The notes under the pieces were generated by a model. That model was not told the origin of the DNA and made no database searches. It was given only the letters and a program-made list of their open reading frames with translations. DNA of 64,000 nt from Allonocardiopsis opalescens (lineage in GTDB: Bacteria > Actinomycetota > Actinomycetes > Streptosporangiales > Streptosporangiaceae), in contig NZ_PVZC01000001.1 of assembly GCF_003002095.1 (NCBI RefSeq), forward strand, positions 1,240,001 through 1,304,000, read 5' to 3'. This document shows positions 1 to 7,817 of the stretch, piece by piece. A program made the translations under genes and the position numbers. Every line of letters starts with the position of its first letter. The stretch's first letter is position 1.

Positions 1-830
1 TCGCCGAGGCCGGGCACGGCGAACACCGTCTCCACCGTGACGGCGCCGCCGAGCAGCCCGATGAACAGCAGCAGCACCTGCGGCAGCGCGACCGCCAGTG
101 CCCGGCGCAGCAGCGCGACCGCCAGCGTCCAGCGGCCGAAGGCGGCCGCCCGCCAGGTGCGCACCCAGCCCTCGGCGGCGGCCGCGTCCAGCGCGCCGGC
201 CAGCACGCGGCTGAGCAGTCCGCCGGCCGGCAGGCCGAGGGCGAGCGCGGGCAGCGGCACATTGGCGGGGCCCGACCAGCCCGAGGTGGGCGCCAGCCCC
301 CAGCGCACCGCGACCACCGCGAGCAGTACCGCCGCGAGCAGGAAGTCGGGCACCGATCCCAGCAGCGCGCCGGTGGCGGCGGCGCCGTCGCCGCCGGCGC
401 GCCCGGTGCGGGCGGCCCGCCACAGCGCGGGCGCCAGTACGGCGACCGCGGTGGCCAGCGCGACCAGCGCCGCGCAGGCGGCCAGGCCCGCCGAGACGCC
501 CGTGGCGCCGAGCACGGTGGGCGCGACCGGCGCGCCGGTCACCCAGGAGGCGCCGAGGTCGCCGCGGAGGGCGCCGCCGAGCCAGCCGAGCGTGCCGGCG
601 ACGGGGTCGGCGGGCAGGTCGAGTTCGGCCCGGACCGCCGCGAGCGCGGCCGGGTCGGGCTCGCGCTCGGCGGAGCGGGCCCGCAGCACGGTGTGGGCGG
701 GGTCCTCGCCGCTCAGCCAGGGCAGCGCGGCGACCGCGAGGACGAGGGCGGCACAGGAGCCCGCCAGTACCGCGGGGCCGCGCAGCAGCCGGGCGCCGAG
801 CAGCAGCGGCCCGGGGAGCGCGGCGCTCAC
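1..830 (-). CDS. Opp/Nik-type ABC transporter permease (partial, cut by window edge)
   Basis: The minus-strand reading from a GTG at 830 has no stop before the left edge (about 276 residues visible). It has alternating hydrophobic segments and a visible end with the VETVFAVPGLG block typical of DppB/OppB/NikB inner-membrane permeases. The start overlaps the stop of the upstream binding-protein gene in a GTGA junction, the same coupling seen elsewhere in this operon, which decides the start. Its job would be one half of the membrane channel for the substrate captured by the lipoprotein at 827-2332 and powered by the ATPases at 3690-5335. A second permease is expected just left of the window. 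The class is solid; the substrate is not known from sequence. Confidence 0.85.
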   Translation of the reverse strand, partial: MSAALPGPLLLGARLLRGPAVLAGSCAALVLAVAALPWLSGEDPAHTVLRARSAEREPDPAALAAVRAELDLPADPVAGTLGWLGGALRGDLGASWVTGAPVAPTVLGATGVSAGLAACAALVALATAVAVLAPALWRAARTGRAGGDGAAATGALLGSVPDFLLAAVLLAVVAVRWGLAPTSGWSGPANVPLPALALGLPAGGLLSRVLAGALDAAAAEGWVRTWRAAAFGRWTLAVALLRRALAVALPQVLLLFIGLLGGAVTVETVFAVPGLG

Positions 831-2332
831 GGCCGCCGGGTCTCCGCCGTGATCAGGGCGCGCTCGTAGGGGTCCTCGGCGACGCCCTCCACGCCGGGGG
901 CGACACCGAGCCGGGTGCGCTCATTGGCCAGCGGAACGACCGCGGCGCTCGCCAGGATCCGCGCCTCGATCTCCAGCGCGGCGGCGTTGCGCTCGGCGGG
1001 CTCGGTCAGCGCCGCCGCCTCGCTGATCGCCTGGTCGACGTCCTCGTCGCAGAAGCGGGCCAGGTTGTAGCTGCCCTCGCAGCTCCAGTCGGCGGCCAGG
1101 TAGCCGATCGGGTCGCCGGTGTCCAGCAGGTAGGAGCGGGCGCCGATGACGGCGTCGAAGGCGCCGGCCAGCATGTCGGTCTCCAGGGCGCCGAACTCGC
1201 GCACGATCACCTCCACCTCGAAACCGGCCGCGCGCAGGTCCTCGGCCACCACGCTCGCCGCCTCGGGCAGCTCGGGCCGGTCGGAGTAGGTGGCCAGCGT
1301 GATCGCGGTGCCGCCGGGCTCGGCGGGCTCCGGTCGCGGCGAGGGCTCGGGCCGCTCGGCCGCCCACGGGCTGGCCGGGCCGTAGACGCCCTCGGCGGTG
1401 TCGGCCCGCCCCTCGTAGATGCCGGCCACGATCGCGGCGGCGTCGACGGCGGCGGCCGCGGCGGCGCGGGTGCCCGGGTCGGCGAAGGGGCCGTCGGAGG
1501 TGTTGAGGAGCAGGCCGACCAGCCGGGGCAGCGGCACCTCGACGATCTCCTGCTCGGTGATGTTGGGCAGCTGCGCCACCGCGACGGAGTCGATCACGTC
1601 GACCTCCCCGGCGCGCAGCGCGCCGGCGCGGGCGGCGGCGTCGGGGATGAAGCGCACGTCGACGCCGGTGGCGGCGGGGGCGCCCGCCCAGTGCTCGCCG
1701 AAGGCCGCCAGCGTGGCGGTGCTGTCGCCGCCGAGGCCGGTCAGCTCGAAGGGGCCGGTGCCGGTGCCGACGGGGTCGGGGGAGGCGGGGTCCTCGGCGT
1801 AGGCGGCGGGGGAGAGGACGACCAGCTCGGGGGAGGACAGCCGCTGCGGCAGGATCGGGTCGGGCTCGGCGGTGGTGACCTCCAGGGTGTGCTCGCCCGC
1901 GGCGGCGGCGGTCAGCTCCACCCCGGCCAGCGCGCGCGGCACGGGGGCGGCCGCGGCGGCGTGGTTGAGTGCGGCTGCGGCGTGCTCGGCGGTGAGCGCG
2001 GTGCCGTCGTGGAAGACGACGTCGTCGCGCAGCTCCAGCCGCCAGGTGGTGTCGTCCGCCTGCTCCCAGCTCTCGGCCAGCCGGGGCGCGGGCAGGCCCT
2101 CGGCGTCGAGGGCGGTCAGCGCGTCGACGGCGCCCATGCGGCCGAGCAGCGCGGCGTCGTCGCTGTAGGGCGACATGCCGGCCACCGGCGGGAAGGCCAG
2201 GCCGACGCGGAGCCGGCCGGAGTCGTCGGGGGCCGGGCCGCCGAAGCAGCCGGAGGCGAGGAAGGCGAGGGCGAGCGCGGCGGCGCCGAGCGACGCGGCC
2301 GGGCGGCGCGGGGGTCTGGGGGCGATGGGCAT
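827..2332 (-). CDS. ABC transporter substrate-binding lipoprotein (SBP_bac_5, OppA/NikA type)
   Basis: 501 residues. The N-terminus has a basic stretch, a hydrophobic core and a lipobox LASGC with the lipidated cysteine near residue 29, followed by an extended-type solute-binding body (FPPVAGMSP, LAESWEQADD, VVFHDGTALTA) characteristic of the peptide/nickel family. The chosen ATG is preceded by GGAG at good spacing. A GTG at 2377 that overlaps the MFS stop is an alternative and would add 15 residues. The gene lies between an MFS gene and the permease in a minus-strand operon. Family members bind peptides, nickel or opine-metal complexes outside the membrane. The Zur/Fur-like box in front of the operon suggests a metal-linked ligand, which is inference. 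Confidence 0.88.
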   Translation of the reverse strand: MPIAPRPPRRPAASLGAAALALAFLASGCFGGPAPDDSGRLRVGLAFPPVAGMSPYSDDAALLGRMGAVDALTALDAEGLPAPRLAESWEQADDTTWRLELRDDVVFHDGTALTAEHAAAALNHAAAAAPVPRALAGVELTAAAAGEHTLEVTTAEPDPILPQRLSSPELVVLSPAAYAEDPASPDPVGTGTGPFELTGLGGDSTATLAAFGEHWAGAPAATGVDVRFIPDAAARAGALRAGEVDVIDSVAVAQLPNITEQEIVEVPLPRLVGLLLNTSDGPFADPGTRAAAAAAVDAAAIVAGIYEGRADTAEGVYGPASPWAAERPEPSPRPEPAEPGGTAITLATYSDRPELPEAASVVAEDLRAAGFEVEVIVREFGALETDMLAGAFDAVIGARSYLLDTGDPIGYLAADWSCEGSYNLARFCDEDVDQAISEAAALTEPAERNAAALEIEARILASAAVVPLANERTRLGVAPGVEGVAEDPYERALITAETRRP

Positions 2333-2373
2333 GGGAGTGGGTCTCCGGTCGTCGGTCGGGGGCGGAGGGGGCG

Positions 2374-3693
2374 TCACGTGGGAGTTCCGGCGCCGGGCCC
2401 GGACACCCGCCGGGCCAGCAGCCACAGGCCGAGCCCGCCCAGGGCGGGCACCGCGGCCAGCGTCGCCCAGGGCAGCGCGGCGAGCGGTCCGGGCGTCGCG
2501 GCCAGGTCGAGCAGCGCGCCCGCGCCGGTGCTGCCCAGCAGCACGGCCGCGCCGCCCGCCGAGGACAGGAAGCCGAAGTAGGCGCCCAGGGAGCGCTCCC
2601 CGGCCAGCCGCGCGACCAGGTCCTGGGCGACGGGCACCGCCAGCATCTGGCCGAAGGTGAGCAGCACCACCAGGGCCAGGGCGGGGGCGTAGGCGAGGAG
2701 CCCGGGCGGCACCGGCAGCGGCGCGCAGACCGCGACCGCGGCGAAGGCCAGCGCCAGCAGGCCGAAGCCCAGCGGCAGCGCGCGGACGGCCCCCAGCCTG
2801 CGGCGCGCCCACCCGGCCAGCGGCAGCTGGCCGAGCACCACCAGCACGGAGGCGGTGGCGAACATCCAGCCCAGCGCGGCCTGGCCGTCGCCGCCGCCCG
2901 ACGCTCGCGACAGCTCCACCGGCAGGGCCAGGTAGAGCTGGTTGTAGCTGAGCAGGTAGCCGCTGTAGCAGAGCGCGAAGAGCAGGAAGACGCGGTCGCG
3001 CAGCACCCGCGCCCAGCCGGCCAGGGGCGGGCCCGCGGCGTCGCGGGCGGGGGCGGCGGGCAGCCAGCGCAGGTGCGCCAGCAGGATGAGCGCGAACGCG
3101 CCCGCGGCCACCAGGCAGGTCGCGGTGAAGTCGGCGGCCAGCAGCGCGGCGCCCAGCAGCGGCCCGGTGACCGCGCCCAGCTCCCCGCAGACCGCGAACA
3201 GGCCGAAGACCTCGGTCCTGGTGATCACGCCGCGCCGCTCCAGCTCGGTGCCCTCCTGGGCGAGCGCGGACTCCACGGCGGGGGAGAAGAGCGCGGCGGC
3301 GAAGCCGGTGAGGACCGCGCCGAGCAGCACCGTGCCGAAGTCCGGGGCCAGGCCGAGCACCGCGAAGCCCGCCACCCGGATCGCGCAGCCGGTCAGCACC
3401 ATCGGCTTGGTGCCGTAGCGGTCGGCCAGTGCGCCGCCGAGGAAGAACAGGCCCTGCTGGCTGAAGGTGCGCACACCCAGCACCACGCCGACCGCCCACC
3501 CGGCCAGCAGCAGGTCCTCGGCCAGGTGCACGGCGAGGAAGGGCACCACCAGGTAGAAGCCGACGTTGAAGGCCAGCTGGGTGGCGAGCAGCAGCCGGGC
3601 CACGCCCGACAGGTCGCGGGCGCGCGCCAGCAGCGACCAGCGGTCGAGCAGGCGCCGAGCGGGACGGGCGGCGCGGTCGTCGGTGGCGGTCAC
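2374..3693 (-). CDS. MFS transporter, probable exporter
   Basis: 439 residues with about 12 hydrophobic segments and an MFS loop motif GGALADRYGTKP between helices 2 and 3. The GTG start at 3693 overlaps the stop of the upstream ATPase gene (GTGA), so it is translationally coupled. An MFS gene inside an Opp/Nik-type uptake operon recalls opine-metallophore systems, where an MFS protein (CntE) exports the metallophore and the ABC system recovers the metal complex. That analogy rests on gene order only. A drug or metabolite exporter unrelated to metals cannot be excluded. Confidence 0.85.
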   Translation of the reverse strand: MTATDDRAARPARRLLDRWSLLARARDLSGVARLLLATQLAFNVGFYLVVPFLAVHLAEDLLLAGWAVGVVLGVRTFSQQGLFFLGGALADRYGTKPMVLTGCAIRVAGFAVLGLAPDFGTVLLGAVLTGFAAALFSPAVESALAQEGTELERRGVITRTEVFGLFAVCGELGAVTGPLLGAALLAADFTATCLVAAGAFALILLAHLRWLPAAPARDAAGPPLAGWARVLRDRVFLLFALCYSGYLLSYNQLYLALPVELSRASGGGDGQAALGWMFATASVLVVLGQLPLAGWARRRLGAVRALPLGFGLLALAFAAVAVCAPLPVPPGLLAYAPALALVVLLTFGQMLAVPVAQDLVARLAGERSLGAYFGFLSSAGGAAVLLGSTGAGALLDLAATPGPLAALPWATLAAVPALGGLGLWLLARRVSGPGAGTPT

Positions 3694-4499
3694 GGGCGGG
3701 CGTCCTCGGGCTCGGGCAGCCGGGGCACCGCCGCCAGCAGCCCCCGGGTGTAGTCGTGGCGCGGCGCGGTGAGGATCTCGCCGGTGCGGCCCTGCTCGAC
3801 CACGGCACCGGCGCGCATCACCAGCACCCTGTCGCACAGCAGCCGGACCGCGCCGAGGTCGTGGGAGACGAGTACCACCGCCAGGCCGGCGTCCTCGCTC
3901 AGCCGCCGCAGCAGCGCCAGCACCTCGGCGCGCACGGTGACGTCGAGCGCGCTCACCGGTTCGTCGGCCACCAGCAGCCGGGGCCGCGGCGCGATGGCGC
4001 GGGCGATGGCGATCCGCTGGCGCTGCCCGCCGGAGAACTCGTGCGGGTAGCGCCGGGCCGCGTCGGGCTCCAGCCGCACCTGGGCGAGGACTTCGGCGAC
4101 GCGCTCGCGGTGGTCGCCGCCGACGCCGAGGCAGACCAGCGGCTCGGCCACACTCTCGCCCACGCGCAGCCGGGGGTTGAGCGAGCTCATGGGGTCCTGC
4201 GGGACCATCTGCACCTGGGAGCGGAACCAGCGCAGCCGCCTGGCGGGCCCGGGCCGTACGGGCCGGGAGCCGTAGCGGACCTCGCCGGCGTCGGGGCGCT
4301 CCAGCGCCAGCAGGGTGCGGACCAGGGTGGACTTGCCGGAGCCCGACTCCCCGACGATGCCCAGCCGCTCGCCCGCCCCCACCTCGAGGCCGACGCCGTC
4401 GAGTGCGGCGACCGTGCGGGCGGAGGCCGGGGAGAGCAGGGAGCCGGGCGTGCGGTAGGTGCGGCGCAGCCCGGCCGCGCGCAGCAGCGGGCCGGTCAC
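3690..4499 (-). CDS. ABC transporter ATP-binding protein (OppF/NikE type)
   Basis: 269 residues. Walker A GESGSGKST, Q-loop MVPQDPMSSLNP, signature FSGGQRQR, Walker B LLVADEPVSALD and the switch SHDL are all present, so it should be a competent ATPase. MSSLNPR and the C-terminal HDYTRGLLAAVP segment are typical of oligopeptide/nickel transporter ATPases. The GTG start overlaps the stop of the partner ATPase gene at 4496-4498. It pairs with 4496-5335 to drive the permeases of this operon. Confidence 0.9.
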   Translation of the reverse strand: MTGPLLRAAGLRRTYRTPGSLLSPASARTVAALDGVGLEVGAGERLGIVGESGSGKSTLVRTLLALERPDAGEVRYGSRPVRPGPARRLRWFRSQVQMVPQDPMSSLNPRLRVGESVAEPLVCLGVGGDHRERVAEVLAQVRLEPDAARRYPHEFSGGQRQRIAIARAIAPRPRLLVADEPVSALDVTVRAEVLALLRRLSEDAGLAVVLVSHDLGAVRLLCDRVLVMRAGAVVEQGRTGEILTAPRHDYTRGLLAAVPRLPEPEDARP

Positions 4500-5335
4500 C
4501 GCGCCGCCCCGCCCGGCGCGGCCGGGTCGCCGGGCGCCGCCTGGGGGCGCGCGGGGCCGGGCAGCGCGGTGGCGCGGGCCGCGGCCAGCAGCGCGTGGGT
4601 GTGCGGGTGGCGCGGGGCGCGCAGCAGTTCGGCGGTGGTACCCGACTCCACGACGCGGCCCTCGCGCATCACCAGCAGCCGCGAGCACAGCCGGCCGACC
4701 ACGGCGAGGTCGTGCGAGATGAACAGCAGCGCCGGGGGAGGCCCGTAGCGGTCGTCGGCGAGCAGTTCGGCGAGCAGCCGCAGGATCCCGGCCTGCACGG
4801 TGGTGTCGAGCGCCGTGGTGGGCTCGTCGGCGATCAGCAGCCGGGGCCGGCAGGCCAGCGCGAGGGCGAGGCAGGCGCGCTGGCGCTGCCCGCCGGAGAG
4901 CCGGCCGGGGTGGGCCTGCGCGATCGCGGCGGGCTCCGGCAGGCCGACCCGGCCGAGCAGTTCGACGGCCGCGTCCCGCGCGGCGCGGCGGGACAGGCCC
5001 TGCCGCCGGCGCAGCGGCTCGGCCACCTGCCGGCCGACCCGGACCAGCGGGTTGAGGGCGGTCAGCGACTCCTGGAAGACCATGGCGATGTCGCGGCCCC
5101 GGGCCCGGTCGAGCCGGCGGGCGTCGGCGAGCAGGTCGGCGCCGTCCAGCCGTACGCTGCCGTTCGCGGTGCAGCCGGCCGGCAGCAGCCCGATCAGCGC
5201 CAGCGCGGTGAGGGACTTGCCTGAACCCGACTCCCCGATCAGGCCGACGCGGTCGCCGCGGCCGAGCCGGAAGCCGACGCCGTCGACCACGCGCCGCGGG
5301 CCGGCGCTGACGGTCAGCCCGTCGACGTCGAGCAC
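4496..5335 (-). CDS. ABC transporter ATP-binding protein (OppD/NikD type)
   Basis: 279 residues. Walker A GESGSGKS at about 34-41, Q-loop MVFQESLTALNP, signature LSGGQRQR, Walker B LLIADEPTTALD and the H-switch ISHDL are intact. The GTG at 5335 is chosen because GGGAGG lies 5 bases upstream and the ABC fold begins immediately. A gap of 70 bases separates it from the methyltransferase stop. Together with the next gene it forms the heterodimeric motor of the uptake system. Confidence 0.9.
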   Translation of the reverse strand: MLDVDGLTVSAGPRRVVDGVGFRLGRGDRVGLIGESGSGKSLTALALIGLLPAGCTANGSVRLDGADLLADARRLDRARGRDIAMVFQESLTALNPLVRVGRQVAEPLRRRQGLSRRAARDAAVELLGRVGLPEPAAIAQAHPGRLSGGQRQRACLALALACRPRLLIADEPTTALDTTVQAGILRLLAELLADDRYGPPPALLFISHDLAVVGRLCSRLLVMREGRVVESGTTAELLRAPRHPHTHALLAAARATALPGPARPQAAPGDPAAPGGAAR

Positions 5336-5405
5336 GGCGGCCTCCCGGGGCGCGGGGTCGCCGCTGCGGCGGCCCCGGTGCGGCTGAGAACGGTCATGGC
5401 CCGGG

Positions 5406-6212
5406 TCAGGACTCGTGCGGCGCCGCCGCCCGGTCGGCGGCCGTCCGGGCGCCGACCAGGCAGTAGCCGTCGCCGGTTCCGGCCTGGTAGGAGTCGGCGG
5501 GCAGCAGGTGGTCCAGCACCACCGGCGAGGGGTAGCCCGCCTGGGCCAGCACCCGCCGCGCCCGCGCGGCGTCCAGACCCCGGTAGTAGGGGAGCCGTCG
5601 CCGGATGCCCAGGTAGGCGGCGAGGAAGCGCGGGCCCACCGCCTCGCCGCCGCGCGAGCGCAGGCCCTCCCGCAGCAGCCGCAGCTCGTGCCGCCAGGTG
5701 TTCCACATGCCGTCGCTGACCAGTACCGCGCCGCCGGGGCGCAGCACTCCGCGCCAGTGCGCCAGCGCCGCGGCCGGGTCCGGCAGCGTCCACAGCACAT
5801 TGCGGCAGGTGACCAGGTCGAAGCCGCCGTCCAGCTCGGGCAGCGGGTGCGCGACGCCGTCGAGCAGCCGCAGCCCGGTGCCGCGCTCGGCCGCCTCCTT
5901 GGCGGCGATCTCGCGCATGGCCGCGGCCGGTTCGACCGCCGTCACCTCGTGGCCGAGTTCGGCGAAGAGCAGCGCGACGAAGCCGGTGCCGCTGCCCACG
6001 TCCAGCACCCGCAGCGGGGCGGCGCGCCCGGGCAGCAGCGCCGCGGCGGCCTCCGCGTAGGCCCGCCGCCACGCCTCGCGGTCCGGGGTGGCCGCGATGT
6101 CGGCCCGGAAGCTGGCCGCCCGCCAGTCCCAGTACCGCCGCACCCGCTCCACCACGCCGTCCTCGGCGCGCCCGGCCGTGCCCGTCGCCGCGCGGTCCGT
6201 TCCCACGGTCAC
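5406..6212 (-). CDS. Class I SAM-dependent methyltransferase, first gene of the ABC/MFS operon
   Basis: 268 residues. The SAM-binding motif LDVGSGTGF, the acidic end of strand 2 (AVEPAAAM), and the post-motif FDLVTCRNVLWTLPDP mark a Rossmann methyltransferase. An in-frame ATG at 6311 would lie upstream of the regulatory palindrome at 6257-6273. The GTG at 6212, with GGAGG nine bases ahead, is therefore preferred; a second GTG follows at 6206. It heads the operon of ABC transporter and MFS genes, so it may modify the transported small molecule or process it after uptake. The substrate cannot be read from the sequence. Confidence 0.85.
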   Translation of the reverse strand: MTVGTDRAATGTAGRAEDGVVERVRRYWDWRAASFRADIAATPDREAWRRAYAEAAAALLPGRAAPLRVLDVGSGTGFVALLFAELGHEVTAVEPAAAMREIAAKEAAERGTGLRLLDGVAHPLPELDGGFDLVTCRNVLWTLPDPAAALAHWRGVLRPGGAVLVSDGMWNTWRHELRLLREGLRSRGGEAVGPRFLAAYLGIRRRLPYYRGLDAARARRVLAQAGYPSPVVLDHLLPADSYQAGTGDGYCLVGARTAADRAAAPHES

Positions 6213-6256
6213 CGTCCCCCGCCTCCGGCGGACGCAGGCCGGTCCGCCGCTCGTTA

Positions 6257-6273
6257 TTACGAATGATTCGCAA
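6257..6273. promoter_or_regulatory. Zur/Fur-family operator-like palindrome
   Basis: Read on the minus strand the 17-mer is TTGCGAATCATTCGTAA. It has near-perfect 8-base arms around a central C, and its core TGnnAATCATTnnTA closely resembles actinobacterial Zur boxes (TGaaAATCATTttCA). It lies about 45 bases upstream of the GTG of the methyltransferase at 6212, where a repressor site is expected. The match is by eye. Fur or Nur binding is also possible. Confidence 0.6.
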
Positions 6274-6339
6274 CAACGCATGGTACGCGGCGGCGCCGTC
6301 GAAACGATCACCGGCTCCGGCGCGGGCGGCGGGCCGGGC

Positions 6340-7104
6340 TCAGCCGGCCAGCCGGGCCTTCCAGATCTCCTCGCTCGGCCAGTCGCGGGCCCAGGCGGCG
6401 GAGACGTAGTCGTAGTCGCGGTCCGTGTCGGCCGGGGCCTGGATCTCGATCAGGTCCTCGACCGTGAAGCCGTGCGAGCGCAGCAGCCGCAGCATCTCGC
6501 CGTGCGGCAGGGTGAACTCGACGGAATCGCCGTAGTCGAGCCGGTGCAGTCCGAACTGCGGGCGCCGCAGCGCTGCGGACGCCGCCCCTTCGGACGGCAC
6601 GCAGAGCGCGAACAGCGGCGAGTGGCGGAGGAACACCAGGCGGCCGCCGGGTGCAAGCAGCCGCGCCGCTTCGGCGATCCACACCCGGGGGTCGCACCAC
6701 AGGGAGGCGCCGAACTCGCTGATCACCAGGTCGAAGCTCCCGTCGGCGAACGGGGTGCGCTCGGCGCTGGCGAGCACGAGCGGGAAGCGGACGCCGAACT
6801 CCTCCTGCATCGCGCGGGCGGTGGCGAGCTGCCGCGCGGAGATGTCGAGCCCGACGGGGCGCGCCCCCGCCCGCGCCAGCCACGAGGAGACGTAACCGGT
6901 GCCGCAGCCGAGCTCGATCGCGTCCATTCCGGCGATGTCGGCAGGAATCATCGAGAGCCGCGACTCCGGCACGGCCCAGTGGCCCCAGCGCGGCTCGGCG
7001 GACCACTGGTCCCGCGCGAGCGGGCCGAAGACCGCGGCCATCTCCTCGTCCCAGTAGCGGCGGTTCACCCCGACATGGTCGGTGGCCCCTGCATCGACGC
7101 TCAT
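6340..7104 (-). CDS. Class I SAM-dependent methyltransferase
   Basis: 254 residues. The SAM motif IELGCGTGYVSSWLA, acidic motif VGLDIS, and FDLVISEFGASLWCDP are clear, with a C-terminal all-beta/alpha cap. The ATG at 7104 is chosen over an in-frame start 36 bases upstream because the protein family begins close to the VNRRYWDEEMA segment. It is transcribed in the same direction as the metal-type operon, but the regulatory palindrome at 6257-6273 separates the two, so it is probably an independent unit. The substrate is unknown. Confidence 0.82.
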   Translation of the reverse strand: MSVDAGATDHVGVNRRYWDEEMAAVFGPLARDQWSAEPRWGHWAVPESRLSMIPADIAGMDAIELGCGTGYVSSWLARAGARPVGLDISARQLATARAMQEEFGVRFPLVLASAERTPFADGSFDLVISEFGASLWCDPRVWIAEAARLLAPGGRLVFLRHSPLFALCVPSEGAASAALRRPQFGLHRLDYGDSVEFTLPHGEMLRLLRSHGFTVEDLIEIQAPADTDRDYDYVSAAWARDWPSEEIWKARLAG

Positions 7105-7173
7105 GCCCCAAGTGGAACCGGGCGGTGCCCGGTGGGGCAAGCGGTTTTCCCGCGCCGCCCGGGCGCGCGGGCC

Positions 7174-7209
7174 GGGGCCGTCCGGGAGGCCCGGGTCCCG
7201 GACGGCCCC
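7174..7209 (-). terminator. Hairpin terminator
   Basis: Perfect 14-bp stem GGGGCCGTCCGGGA / TCCCGGACGGCCCC with an 8-base loop, a few bases past the stop of the small secreted protein gene at 7216. It has no T tract, as is common in high-GC actinobacteria. Confidence 0.75.
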
Positions 7210-7215
7210 AGCGGG

Positions 7216-7518
7216 TCAGCCGGCCGGCAGCAGGGACACCGGCCAGCAGCCGGTGCCCTCGATGGAGTCGCGGACGGGGACGGGACCCGGCCCGATGTCA
7301 CCGCAGTAGAAGTGGCGGTCGGCCACCGAGACGATGCCGGGTCCGGTGCCCTCGCCCTCGCAGCGGTAGGCGATGAGCTTGCCCGTGCCTTCGTCGTAGG
7401 AGAGCAGGCCGGCGCAGTCGTAGCGGGCGTCGGCGTGGGCGGGCGCTCCGGCGCCCGCCGCCAGTCCCGCCGCGACGGCGGCCGCCGCCACCGCCCGTGC
7501 CCAGGTCCTCGTCCTCAT
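7216..7518 (-). CDS. Small secreted cysteine-containing protein
   Basis: 100 residues. A Sec signal peptide (basic MRTRTWAR, long Ala-rich core, cleavage near AHA-DA) is followed by a mature domain of roughly 70 residues with four cysteines (YDC, YRC, FYC, TGC) that could form two disulfides. The ATG at 7518 has GAGGAGG upstream. I do not recognise the family. It is followed by a perfect hairpin and is not obviously in an operon. Confidence 0.6.
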   Translation of the reverse strand: MRTRTWARAVAAAAVAAGLAAGAGAPAHADARYDCAGLLSYDEGTGKLIAYRCEGEGTGPGIVSVADRHFYCGDIGPGPVPVRDSIEGTGCWPVSLLPAG

Positions 7519-7686
7519 GCTCGCGGAGTCCTCCTCGTCGCCGGACCGCGCCCGGGCGCCCGGTGCGCTCCGGCCCGCGGTCCAGCGCGCTCGTTCCCCG
7601 CCCCGGCGGCGGCTCACCGCGCCAGGCCCTTTCTTGGGCCGGGCTTGGCCGGCCGTTGACCGTCAGGGGTCGGCGCGCAACGCCGA

Positions 7687-7718
7687 CGGGCCCCGGGGGC
7701 GATCACCCCCGGGGCCCG
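7687..7718. terminator. Strong hairpin abutting the pseudo-tRNA
   Basis: Perfect 13-bp stem CGGGCCCCGGGGG / CCCCCGGGGCCCG with loop CGATCA. It ends where the 5' acceptor strand of the tRNA-Pro remnant would begin. It may terminate the S8 protease transcript, which arrives from the right about 100 bases downstream of its stop. Confidence 0.55.
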
Positions 7719-7793
7719 CCGACCGCCGCGCCGGCACGGCAGCGCGCTTCGTTGGGGACGAAGAGGCCGCGGGTTCAGGTCCCGCCACCCCGA
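7719..7793 (+). pseudogene. Decayed tRNA-Pro (anticodon GGG), 3' two-thirds retained
   Basis: The anticodon arm CTTCG-TTGGGGA-CGAAG (7747-7763) has T33 and anticodon GGG. A five-base variable region AGGCC, a T arm GCGGG-TTCAGGT-CCCGC (7769-7785) and the acceptor 3' strand CACCCCG plus discriminator A (7786-7793) match actinobacterial tRNA-Pro. A D-arm-like GCGC-N10-GCGC sits at 7728-7745. The 5' acceptor strand, expected to be CGGGGTG, is absent (CCGACCG is there), and the universally conserved A58 of the T loop is G. The gene is therefore probably non-functional. A 3' tRNA remnant is what integration of a mobile element leaves behind, but no integrase is seen in this window. Confidence 0.7.
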
Positions 7794-7817
7794 CGGACCC
7801 GGTTCACTCCCCGGGCG

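Noticed and set aside
37..852. Long plus-strand open frame rich in Ala, Ser and Arg
   Set aside because: It is the antisense of the ABC permease on the minus strand; its composition is low-complexity and no domain is recognisable.
827..3808. 993-codon minus-strand open frame that could be read as one fused protein
   Set aside because: Only its C-terminal half is the binding lipoprotein; the first half is an out-of-frame shadow of the MFS gene. The lipoprotein starts at 2332.
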